DNA of 64,000 bases from NCBI GenBank assembly GCA_016715065.1, contig JADKBN010000010.1, positions 310,001 to 374,000 of the forward strand, given 5' to 3'. The notes beneath the pieces were generated by a model, which saw only the letters and a program-made list of their open reading frames with translations, was not told the origin of the DNA and made no database searches. A program made the position numbers and the translations under genes. The stretch comes from Fibrobacterota bacterium (GTDB lineage: Bacteria > Fibrobacterota > Fibrobacteria > UBA5070). Shown one piece after another: positions 9,418 through 17,528 of the stretch; positions within the stretch are counted from its first letter, which is position 1, and each line of letters begins with the position of its first letter.

Positions 9418-10650
9418 ATGGGTGACAAGTATTTATTAATCATGAAAGCATTGGTATACCGTCACCAGGGGTGTCTTTACGTCCATCACCTTTGGCGCCG
9501 GGATCTTCAACGCCATTTCCTTTATTTGGATCGGATCGTGCTGGGCTCTCCGGTCATCGATGGTCCACCGCCGCCGGAGAAATTCGTGGCGATCGATTCC
9601 GATGTTCAGGAGAGGATTGATCTTGTCTCGATCGTTCCACGTCGCTTCGTTCGCCCTGGACTCCTGACCGATCTTCCCCAAAATCTATGGATGGATTTGT
9701 GCATATTGGCAAATCTCCGAGGTGTCGATGTTCTGCACGTTTCGGTAAACGAACATCCTTTCTTCTTTGGTCCGCTCTCCTGGTTTCTTCGCCGTTTCAC
9801 GCGGATACGCCTTTTCGTGATGGTGGAAGCAACGTCCAACTGGCGCCGACCCAACCAACAAGGGTGGCGGAAGTGGAAAATGGTCATTGGAGAAATGGCT
9901 GCGAGGATGACTGTCAGAAACGCAGCTGTGGCCGCCTTCACGTGTCAGGAATACCAGGACTCATTGGCAAAGCCTGGTCGGGGTTTGCAGAAAATTATCC
10001 CGGCAACCTGGGTGGACGAAGAATTTATTGTGCAAGCGGAACAGTTCCAGATCGACCTTGCGACAAAAATGCATCGTCTCTCTACTGATTTCCGGCTCGG
10101 CTTTTTTGCCCATCTTAACTATGAAAAAGGCGCCGATCTGGCGCTGAGGGCCGCCAGAAAGGTGATGGATCAAGGAGGACGAATCAGCGTCGATATCTGG
10201 GGGGATGGGGTTCGACGCGTAGAGTTAGAGGCTCTTGCGGCCGAACTTGGCGTGGAGGTCAGATTCCGCGGGACTGTTCAATACGGTAAAGATTTCTTTG
10301 CGGCAATGCGTGAAAGTCATCTTGTGGCGGTTCCGAACAGGAACGACGAGCAGCCACGGATCATTTTCGATGCATTTTCACAAGGAGTGCCTGTTGTTGT
10401 TTCCGCAACCGCCGGCAATTTAGCGTGCGTTACCGAAGGCGTAAACGCGCTTTCATTCCCGAAGGAGGATGTTGACCAGTTTGCTGACAGAGTCCTCGCC
10501 TTTTGCCAGGGCCGCGTGAACTACCGCTCGCTTTGCGAGGCAGCTCGTGCCACGTCCAGTTCGCGGAGTCATCGAGCCATGCATCAGGCCAGAGGGGAAT
10601 TTCTGAGGGAACTTCAGCCTCCAGTAAAGGCTCTTAAGGCATCATGGTGA
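9418..10650 (+). CDS. Glycosyltransferase family 4 protein (tandem copy A)
   Basis: 410 aa. Starts MGDKYLLIMKALVYRHQGC after a strong GGGGGAG site. The donor domain includes FRLGFFAHLNYEKGADLAL, ISVDIWGDGVRR and VPNRNDEQPRIIFDAFSQGVPVVVSA, with the E of the PRIIFD region in the usual nucleotide-sugar position. Clearly paralogous along its whole length to the gene at 11788, sharing for example VEATS.WRR, IPATW.DEE and the C-terminal SSR.HR.MH.AR. It begins an AT-richer block of alternating GT4 and acyltransferase genes. Confidence 0.87.
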   Translation: MGDKYLLIMKALVYRHQGCLYVHHLWRRDLQRHFLYLDRIVLGSPVIDGPPPPEKFVAIDSDVQERIDLVSIVPRRFVRPGLLTDLPQNLWMDLCILANLRGVDVLHVSVNEHPFFFGPLSWFLRRFTRIRLFVMVEATSNWRRPNQQGWRKWKMVIGEMAARMTVRNAAVAAFTCQEYQDSLAKPGRGLQKIIPATWVDEEFIVQAEQFQIDLATKMHRLSTDFRLGFFAHLNYEKGADLALRAARKVMDQGGRISVDIWGDGVRRVELEALAAELGVEVRFRGTVQYGKDFFAAMRESHLVAVPNRNDEQPRIIFDAFSQGVPVVVSATAGNLACVTEGVNALSFPKEDVDQFADRVLAFCQGRVNYRSLCEAARATSSSRSHRAMHQARGEFLRELQPPVKALKASW

Positions 10651-10698
10651 GAGCATGCCAAGTGAATTTTAGACTATTTAGAGATCGGTGGGAACAAG

Positions 10699-11727
10699 AT
10701 GAGTGTTGAGCCCTTGCCAAAGGTCCGAGAATTCTGGCTAGACCGACTTCGGGTCTTGGCGACGCTTGCGGTCGTTGGAACCCATGTAGCGGTGTTTGCG
10801 GGAACCGCTTCTGAATCTCGAGGCACCTCTGGATGGTGGCTCGGTGCTATTTTTTACGGTTTTTGCCGATGGTGCGTTCCCGTTTGGGTGATGATCAGCG
10901 GTGCCTTGCTGCTTTCAGGACCAGATCATCAATCGATCACCCAGTTTTATAAACGGCGTATTTCACGTATACTGGTGCCGCTCTTGGGCTGGAGTGTATT
11001 CTATTCTGGGTGGACATTTTTGCGCAGCTCTATTAAGGGGGAGCCGCTGCCCTGGATGCATCAGTTATTGGCAACTCTGGATGTTCGGGCGTACTACCAG
11101 CTCTGGTTTCTGTTACCACTTTTGATGGTTTATTTTGCTACGCCATTCCTTCGGATGATCGTGCGGGAATCGACAGACCGTCAGGTGCTGGGAATTTCCA
11201 TTGCCATTTGGATTTATTTCCTGATTGGGTTTGTTCATGGTCTGGTGAATCAACGCGAGGGTGGCCTGAACATGGAGGGATTTATTCCCTTTCTTTCCTT
11301 ATTTTTGCTCGGCTATGTTTTACGACGTTGGAGAACAACCTTCGCTGCTGGAGCTTTGGTTGCCACCTTTGGAGTCCTTTCCATCATAGGGATTGGGTTG
11401 TGGGGAAAAGCGACCTCCGTGGCTTGGCAACAATTTTTCAACACTGGACTCAATCCTCTGAACTTGGTCGCTTCCGCAGCATTGTTCCTATTTGTTCGCC
11501 AATACTGGGCGGGGAAACTCTCTGGATGGGAATCAGATTTTGCACAAGCGTCTTTGGGTGTCTATTTGGTTCATCCGCTTGTTCTCGATGTGATCTGGTA
11601 TGCATTATCCAGATTGCATTTAAATGTTTCTGTTAATATACCATTACTATTTGTCGGGGTTAGTTTAGGGAGTTGGTTTTTTGCCCGAACCTTGGCTAAG
11701 GTGCCATTTTTGCGCAAATTCGTTTGA
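10699..11727 (+). CDS. Acyltransferase family 3 membrane protein (copy A)
   Basis: 342 aa, about ten hydrophobic helices. The N-terminus EFWLDRLRVLATLAVVGTHVAVF carries the conserved Arg and the active-site-type His of acyltransferase_3 (PF01757). RISRILVPLLGWSVFYSGW and YYQLWFLLPLLMVYFATPFL are further family landmarks, and SLGVYLVHPLVLDVI is the last conserved helix. These enzymes O-acylate sugars across the cytoplasmic membrane. A GGTGGGAAC site precedes ATG 10699. It sits between two paralogous GT4 genes, suggesting acetylation of the sugars they add. Confidence 0.88.
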   Translation: MSVEPLPKVREFWLDRLRVLATLAVVGTHVAVFAGTASESRGTSGWWLGAIFYGFCRWCVPVWVMISGALLLSGPDHQSITQFYKRRISRILVPLLGWSVFYSGWTFLRSSIKGEPLPWMHQLLATLDVRAYYQLWFLLPLLMVYFATPFLRMIVRESTDRQVLGISIAIWIYFLIGFVHGLVNQREGGLNMEGFIPFLSLFLLGYVLRRWRTTFAAGALVATFGVLSIIGIGLWGKATSVAWQQFFNTGLNPLNLVASAALFLFVRQYWAGKLSGWESDFAQASLGVYLVHPLVLDVIWYALSRLHLNVSVNIPLLFVGVSLGSWFFARTLAKVPFLRKFV

Positions 11728-11787
11728 ATGTCTTTAGGAATCCTCCTCGGCATGATGTACAGCCTCAAATCTCGTTGGAAGTGAGAA

Positions 11788-13008
11788 ATGAAAAAACGCT
11801 ATTTATTGATCGAAGACGCGGAAGTTTACCGCCATGAGGGTAAAATCTATTTAGATCATCTCTGGAAACGGGATTTGGAACGTCATTTGGATTATCTCTC
11901 CGAGATCCATCTGGGCTCACCCATCATCGATGCGCCCCCACCCTCAGACAAGTACCTGCCAGTTCACCCAGAGCTGCAAAAACGACTGGTCTTGATCAAC
12001 ATCCCCATTTATTACCGCGCTACCCGCAAGCGAATGGCGGAGCTTCCGATCAAGATTCTGGAAGATATCGGGATTCTGTGCCATGTTCGGAAGGCAGACC
12101 TGCTCCATGTTTGCCTGAATGAACATCCTCTATTTTATGGATTCCTGTTCCCGGTGCTCAAATGGTTCACATCCACTAGGACTTTGGTGATAGTAGAAGC
12201 CACTTCCCACTGGCGCCGAATGAATGCAACCGGTTGGCGCAAATGGGACATGAAGCTCCATGAATTCACGGCAAAACTGGCAGTCAAATACGCCACCGCA
12301 GCTGCGTTTACAAGCCAGGAGTACAGGGACACTCTGGCGCCTGCAGAAGGTTTGTACCGGGTCATTCCTGCGACTTGGATGGATGAAGAGTCAATTGTGA
12401 CCGAGGAACAATTCAAGCTGGATGTGGCTGAAAAAGTCAAAAATTTCCCACAAAAGATTCGAGTGGGATTTTTTGCCAGACTCATTGTAGATAAAGGTGC
12501 CGATTTGCTTTTACAAGCGGCCAAAATCGCCAAGGAATCAGGGGTACCCTTGGTTATAGACATTTGGGGAGAAGGGGCGGAGCGGGAAAATTTGACACGG
12601 CAAGCCCAAGAACTGGGCGTGGAGGCCAATTTTTGTGGGATGTTGCGGTATGGCCCACAGTTTTTTGATGCCCTCCGTCAATACCACTTCCTTGTGGTTC
12701 CCAATCGCCTGGACGAACAGCCCAGGATCATTTTCGACACTTTTTCGCAAGGCGTTCCGGTCATCGCCTCCGACACCCCGGGAAATACGTTCTGTGTTCG
12801 GGATGGGGTAAATGGGGTGTTGTTTCCTAAGAATAACCCCGCAAAACTTGCAGAGGCATTGATTGCGATCCATCAAGGGAAGGTGGATTTCGTGAGCCTT
12901 GCTGATTGTGCAAGGAAAACTGCCAGCTCACGTACGCACCGGTCCATGCACAAGGCTCGAGCGGATTTACTTGCGGAGATCTTGCCTCCAATAAAGACTT
13001 TGAAATGA
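11788..13008 (+). CDS. Glycosyltransferase family 4 protein (tandem copy B)
   Basis: 406 aa, start ATG after GGAAGTGAG. It aligns end to end with the gene at 9418: YRHEGKIYLDHLWKRDLERH, LGSPIIDAPPP, VEATSHWRR, IPATWMDEE, VGFFARLIVDKGADLLL, VPNRLDEQPRIIFDTFSQGVPVIASD and the closing ASSRTHRSMHKARADLL. The two probably arose by tandem duplication with the neighbouring acyltransferases and have since diverged. They would add two related or consecutive sugars. AT-rich codon use compared with genes right of 34 kb. Confidence 0.87.
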   Translation: MKKRYLLIEDAEVYRHEGKIYLDHLWKRDLERHLDYLSEIHLGSPIIDAPPPSDKYLPVHPELQKRLVLINIPIYYRATRKRMAELPIKILEDIGILCHVRKADLLHVCLNEHPLFYGFLFPVLKWFTSTRTLVIVEATSHWRRMNATGWRKWDMKLHEFTAKLAVKYATAAAFTSQEYRDTLAPAEGLYRVIPATWMDEESIVTEEQFKLDVAEKVKNFPQKIRVGFFARLIVDKGADLLLQAAKIAKESGVPLVIDIWGEGAERENLTRQAQELGVEANFCGMLRYGPQFFDALRQYHFLVVPNRLDEQPRIIFDTFSQGVPVIASDTPGNTFCVRDGVNGVLFPKNNPAKLAEALIAIHQGKVDFVSLADCARKTASSRTHRSMHKARADLLAEILPPIKTLK

Positions 13009-13065
13009 ATATTGCCGGATTTGGTGAGCGGCGACGGTGCATTTCTCGATGAAAGGAGTCGAATT

Positions 13066-14142
13066 GTGAAATTGGATCGACGTAATAATTTCGAGGTTTT
13101 GCGGATCATTCTGATGGTTATGATTGTCATGCATCACCTTGTTGTTCACTCATTGATGCTTCGTGGGTTAATGGACAATCGGTTTCCAGCCAGCGATTGG
13201 GGCCACTTTTCCTCAAGAGTATTGATCGATTCGTTTCTTGTGGTGGCAGTGAATGTTTTCATACTAATATCAGGGTATTTTGGGGTGAAGTTCAAAACGA
13301 AAAATATCGTCATTTTGGTTGCTTCAGGAGCAGTATTCTCCCTGATTTCAATGGGGGTGATGTTTTTTGTTGACAGATCGATTGTGACACAATTTTCGCC
13401 TTGGGCCTACTGGTTCTTGGTTGCTTACTTTGTCCTGTTATTCGTCGCTCAATATGTTGACAAATTGTTCAATGCAATGAATGATCGCCAGGTGTTAGGA
13501 TTCGCAGTTGTTGTCTTTTTTCTGCTTTGCATATATGGGTTTTACTATAATTTTCCTTGGCTGGGGATTTGTGGTGGAGCTTCTGTCGTTCACCTTCTGG
13601 GGATTTATTGTTTTGGGCGGACAATTCATCGATTTGAACACAAATTAACGCAGATATCCCGGAAAATTTATCTGCTTTCATACATTGGCTGTAGTCTTGC
13701 CGTGTTTACATTGGTTATTGGCTCCTCGTATCTGAATCATTATCGACGCGCGTGGAGCTTTTTTACGTATAACAATCCTATTGTCGTTGTCGCCTCGTTC
13801 TCCTTATTCATGCTTTTTCTGAAAACTAAAATAAATCTGAATGTGAGATGGTTATCTGGCTCGGTCTTTGGCGTGTATTTATTCCATGATAATATTTTTA
13901 TTCGCAATGAGGTTCTGTCAAAATTTTCATCGTTTTCTGCTGTAACCTGGACCTTTGGAGAATTCATTGCTGTGCCAGTGTCTGCAATTGTTGTTTTTCT
14001 TGTTTGCTTCCCAATATCGTACATTGTCAACGGAGCATTGAATCGGGTGGCATCAATGAGTGTCATTTCGGTTAAATTGAATGTAATAGATGATTTTATC
14101 AGGATTAACGAACCTTCAAGTGAAGGAAAGGAAGGAATTTGA
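13066..14142 (+). CDS. Acyltransferase family 3 membrane protein (copy B)
   Basis: 358 aa, about ten hydrophobic helices. VKLDRRNNFEVLRIILMVMIVMHHLVVHS has the conserved Arg and paired His of acyltransferase_3. The mid-protein SPWAYWFLVAYFVLLF and the late SGSVFGVYLFHDNIFIR match the family. GTG 13066 is preferred because AAGGAG lies seven to eight bases upstream; an earlier TTG at 13012 has no such site. Sequence similarity to the acyltransferase at 10699 is only family-level, so the module may have formed by duplication of the GT4 plus recruitment of a second acyltransferase. Markedly AT-rich. Confidence 0.85.
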   Translation: MKLDRRNNFEVLRIILMVMIVMHHLVVHSLMLRGLMDNRFPASDWGHFSSRVLIDSFLVVAVNVFILISGYFGVKFKTKNIVILVASGAVFSLISMGVMFFVDRSIVTQFSPWAYWFLVAYFVLLFVAQYVDKLFNAMNDRQVLGFAVVVFFLLCIYGFYYNFPWLGICGGASVVHLLGIYCFGRTIHRFEHKLTQISRKIYLLSYIGCSLAVFTLVIGSSYLNHYRRAWSFFTYNNPIVVVASFSLFMLFLKTKINLNVRWLSGSVFGVYLFHDNIFIRNEVLSKFSSFSAVTWTFGEFIAVPVSAIVVFLVCFPISYIVNGALNRVASMSVISVKLNVIDDFIRINEPSSEGKEGI

Positions 14143-14886
14143 TCCAAAATCGTCCAGCAATCAGGCTGGGATGAGGGAGGTTGTGTCTATCCTAGATGTG
14201 TAGAAACGGGTCTACCGCGATATCAGTGGATTAGCCTGGGAAAACCGGGTGGAGATTCAGGCCTCCCAGGTGGAACAGGACGTCTCGTTTGAAGGACTCA
14301 TAGTTGCGGTGGCCTCGAGATTTCACCCGCACCGCTTGGAGGCGTGCATTGAGACTCTCCGCGTTGGCATTGGACTGTTAGAGCCGAAACATGTCCAGGA
14401 TTCCATTCCAGCAGAAGCCCCGATACCACATCGACCGAGGCTCCAGTCAGAATCTGTCGAATCGAATCTTTCATCCTGTACGCGTCTCCGGAGTCATGAA
14501 GCCACTCGTCGATCTCGTCAACGCGTTACTGGCACTTCTCCTTCAGGTCGGTTCCCGCTACGCAGCATGGAGTACCGGGCCGATTTCAGGAGCTTCACGA
14601 AATCACCTTCTTTCTTCTCCCGGCACCTGGCCTGGCCACCGGCAACAGCCGGAAGTCGGAACCCAGAGTCTCCTGAAGGACGGTCTGGACAAGATCACGA
14701 GCTGCGGATCGGATGGCAATGTGTATCTTCTTCATGGACGTAGGGTTCACTCTGATTGTGGTTGGTTCACGATTTCCACAACCTACGTCCACTGCTCCTT
14801 TCTACACTCGCAAAGAGCACGCAACCGGCACCAAGACTCCCCGTCAACAAGCAAAGCGAATCACTTTGGGGGTCCGGCGACAGTGC
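14143..14886. other. Gap filled largely by transposase remnant
   Basis: About 740 bases without an intact gene between the second acyltransferase and the polymerase gene. The minus strand carries degraded ISL3-type transposase sequence (separate entry). The small open frames on both strands are interrupted pieces or chance frames. A short inverted repeat at about 14737-14790 (ACGTAGGGTT against AACCTACGT) could be the other end of the element but this is unproven. Confidence 0.6.
14208..14800 (-). mobile_element. ISL3-family insertion sequence remnant (transposase C-terminal half)
   Basis: The minus strand encodes NANAESLNARLQAVRVKSRG followed by HRNYESFKRDVLFHLGGLNL and a stop at 14231. This is the conserved end of ISL3 (DDE_Tnp_ISL3) transposases, including the last catalytic Glu of AESLNA. 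Further upstream, separated by frameshifts and a stop, come DEWLHDSGDAYRMKDSIRQI and LLKSARYSMLRSGNRP, in the family order. GGGTCTACCGCGATATC at 14208 resembles an ISL3 terminal repeat. The N-terminal half and DNA-binding domain are not recognisable. An old, inactive insertion. Confidence 0.72.
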
Positions 14887-16278
14887 TTAGCGCGTTTCAG
14901 GAATTTTCGATCCTTTGTACGAATCCGTGGGCTTTAATTGGCGGGTGTTCAGGTTTCCTAAGTTGCGCTGTTCTCCACGCACGGTGGGTTTGACAAAATC
15001 CCAATTGATTAGTGCCTTTCGATCTGCTAACAGATAAAGAATACAGAAAAATGGAGCTTGACTCCCGCTAATAAAATATGGTGTTAGGGGGAGCGCGGCA
15101 ATTATCCCAATAAAAGTTCCGTTGACAAAAAGCTTATGAACTCCTTGACTACGGAATGCCCCGAAAATTACCGATGCCAACGCTGCAGCGGCATAAAAAA
15201 TGCCATGAATACTTAGGGTTCCGACGATCCCGATATCGGATTGATAAAGCCCTTTCACCTTCATTAGGTATTGCATTTCTTTTCCCAAAGGGGAGTCGTA
15301 CTTTGGAATGCCATTTCCAAAAACATAGGCAGTTGGGTGAACCCAGTGCTCAAAGAAAAAGTAATTGAGGGCCTTAACTCGGATATTGTCCTCTGTGGCA
15401 TCCTCTTTGGTCATTTCTACAAGCTTACCGAAGACAGCACCACTGAAAAAATATCCGATCGCGATCACTACAATTAGTGCAAAAAAGTACTTGACCGGTA
15501 ATTTCCCACGCTTATGAAGAAAATAGCCGGCGGTAATAAAAATCATCACCCCAAAAGACACGGCAAGGGTCTGTCGAGTAGCGGTACAGTAAACGCCAAC
15601 CAGTATAAATAATACATATCCAGCATATTTCAGTTTGTTGGTAATTAAATAGCGATTGAATGCATAGTACTGAGCGAGCATTGCGAAAAATACGCCGTCA
15701 ATCATGAATCGTATAATTCCCCCTCTGCTTTTTTCAATCAGAAGTTCCGGAGTTAACCCTTCCATTGAGGTGAAAATAAAGCGAGGAAATGTGAATTGTT
15801 GGATAATGTTGACAAGCGACCAGCCGAATCCAGCCCACACGCAGATGCGAATCAATGTGCGGGGATGAATCTGGGCGCGTAAAAGAAATAGATAAAATAG
15901 CCAAAAAATCGCATCAAAATTATAATTCATGCTGGATATTAGAGATTGCCCTTGGGCGAGATATAGTGGAACAAAAGCGAGCATTGCCAAAATGAATAGT
16001 GTTAAATGCAGCCACTGAAAATCACCATGGTAGAACGATTCTTGCGTTTTTTTTGGGTAAAAAACCATTAAGCAAATCAGGAACAGGCCCAGTAATTTCT
16101 CGGAAATTTTCCAAAGAGTAAGTTCCGGAGCTGCCAAAAAGGAAAAGAACCGTATAGTGATGAAAATGGATAAAAGCACGACTAGTGCAGGAAATTGGAA
16201 TGTTTCTTTGAATGCTCCCACCAGAGGAGGAGGCTGAATTTGGCGCCTAAGCACGGGAAATCCGCAAGCAGAGTTCAC
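14887..16278 (-). CDS. O-antigen/EPS polymerase-like membrane protein (Wzy/ligase family)
   Basis: 463 aa with roughly 11-12 hydrophobic segments separated by short loops and one large periplasmic loop (about residues 290-350). The segment RGGIIRFMIDGVFFAMLAQYYAF and the following GVYCTATRQTLAVSFGVMIF resemble the Wzy_C-type O-antigen polymerase/ligase core. No strict motif exists for this family, so the call rests on topology and on its place at the end of the wza-wzc operon. Starts GTG just after GGAAGA. AT-rich. It probably polymerises the repeat units delivered by one of the two flippases. Confidence 0.78.
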   Translation of the reverse strand: MNSACGFPVLRRQIQPPPLVGAFKETFQFPALVVLLSIFITIRFFSFLAAPELTLWKISEKLLGLFLICLMVFYPKKTQESFYHGDFQWLHLTLFILAMLAFVPLYLAQGQSLISSMNYNFDAIFWLFYLFLLRAQIHPRTLIRICVWAGFGWSLVNIIQQFTFPRFIFTSMEGLTPELLIEKSRGGIIRFMIDGVFFAMLAQYYAFNRYLITNKLKYAGYVLFILVGVYCTATRQTLAVSFGVMIFITAGYFLHKRGKLPVKYFFALIVVIAIGYFFSGAVFGKLVEMTKEDATEDNIRVKALNYFFFEHWVHPTAYVFGNGIPKYDSPLGKEMQYLMKVKGLYQSDIGIVGTLSIHGIFYAAAALASVIFGAFRSQGVHKLFVNGTFIGIIAALPLTPYFISGSQAPFFCILYLLADRKALINWDFVKPTVRGEQRNLGNLNTRQLKPTDSYKGSKIPETR

Positions 16279-16554
16279 TCTTCCAGCTCTTATCGAGGTA
16301 GATTTGACTGGATCTCATGGATTATTTGCTCGCCTTAGTTGGATAGTGGTCTTATGGTCGAACGGAAGCTGCGGTAAAAATCACAACAACGACTCAAAAG
16401 AGTAGAGATAATTTCGCATTATGTAAACCAAACAAGTGATTGCTACTCCATTGAGCGGAACGCTTAGGAACATAACATCCTTTGTTCGCCGGGCTTTCGC
16501 ATATGGAAAAGGTCAATGAGGTAAGCCTATGTTTCAAATCATTGTCATCGAAGA

Positions 16555-17523
16555 TCATTTCTGCATTTTCCCTCGGAAACGTTCAAAGAAAAGCTTCAAC
16601 GTTTCCAGGGAGCCGATCAATTCTCTGGCCTTTCTCCAAGCTTTCCACTGGTCTGTTCTTTTTTGATGAATCAGTTTGGAAACATCAAGAATCCGATTTC
16701 CTAATAACCTAACCGCCCCCTTATCCAACTCCGATATGTGATCCGGTCGGAAGGAGTTGATCAAATGGTAAGTAAGTATTTTCCCAAAGTTCCGGTCCAT
16801 GAAGGTCCGGTCATGAGAAACGCCCCCAGTGTGGATACGATAAACAGCTGTTGTAATAGGTATGAAATGGATTTCGTGATCGCGAGCAAATTCCAACCAA
16901 TAGAGAAGGTCAAAATTATAATCGATATTTTCGTCAGCGAATTTCTTGGATACTTTTCGGTAAAGCTCTGTGCGTACCATGACGGTTGGCGTACTGATAA
17001 AATTCCCTAGGAATAATTCCGGGAATATTTTTCCGGAACGCCGTCGACGTTGCATGGATTCATAATAAGGCAGGTAATCATGGCCTGGCGGGCAATCAAT
17101 CGCAAAATCAGTGTGGACTAGCGCGACTTCAGGATGGGCTTCGAAATACTCGACTTGGCGTTGGAGCTTTTGGGGATCTGTCCAGTAGTCATCTCCTTCG
17201 CAAAGTGCAATGTATTCGCTCTGACACCTGGGGAAAAATTCCGTTTCAAAAGCATTGATATTTTGCGACCAGATATTTTTTGGCTGCAAAATAAACTCTA
17301 ATCGACCGGGGTACATCGCTGCATATTTCAGCAGGATCTTTTGAGTACCATCGGTGGAAGCATCATCGTGAACGAGAAATTGCACTGGAAAAGCGGTTAC
17401 CTGTTTCAGGAAGCCGTTTAAGGTTTTCTCGATAAAAGGTGCGTGATTGAACGTCAAACAACAAACGGTCACCACGGGTTTCCCCGAGTTGACCGTTGCC
17501 TGGGAAGTGTTGTTTGAGTTCAT
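16555..17523 (-). CDS. Glycosyltransferase family 2 protein
   Basis: 322 aa GT-A enzyme. VTVCCLTFNHAPFIEKTLNGFLKQ, FLVHDDASTDGTQKIL and EYIALCEGDDYWTDPQKLQRQV are the nucleotide- and metal-binding motifs of GT2. The ATG at 17523 lies six bases after the stop of the upstream BY-kinase gene, so the two are in one transcript; the frame to 17661 overlaps that gene. Transfers one sugar of the repeat unit at the cytoplasmic membrane face. Less GC-rich than the kinase gene before it. Confidence 0.9.
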   Translation of the reverse strand: MNSNNTSQATVNSGKPVVTVCCLTFNHAPFIEKTLNGFLKQVTAFPVQFLVHDDASTDGTQKILLKYAAMYPGRLEFILQPKNIWSQNINAFETEFFPRCQSEYIALCEGDDYWTDPQKLQRQVEYFEAHPEVALVHTDFAIDCPPGHDYLPYYESMQRRRRSGKIFPELFLGNFISTPTVMVRTELYRKVSKKFADENIDYNFDLLYWLEFARDHEIHFIPITTAVYRIHTGGVSHDRTFMDRNFGKILTYHLINSFRPDHISELDKGAVRLLGNRILDVSKLIHQKRTDQWKAWRKARELIGSLETLKLFFERFRGKMQK

Positions 17524-17528
17524 CCCAT

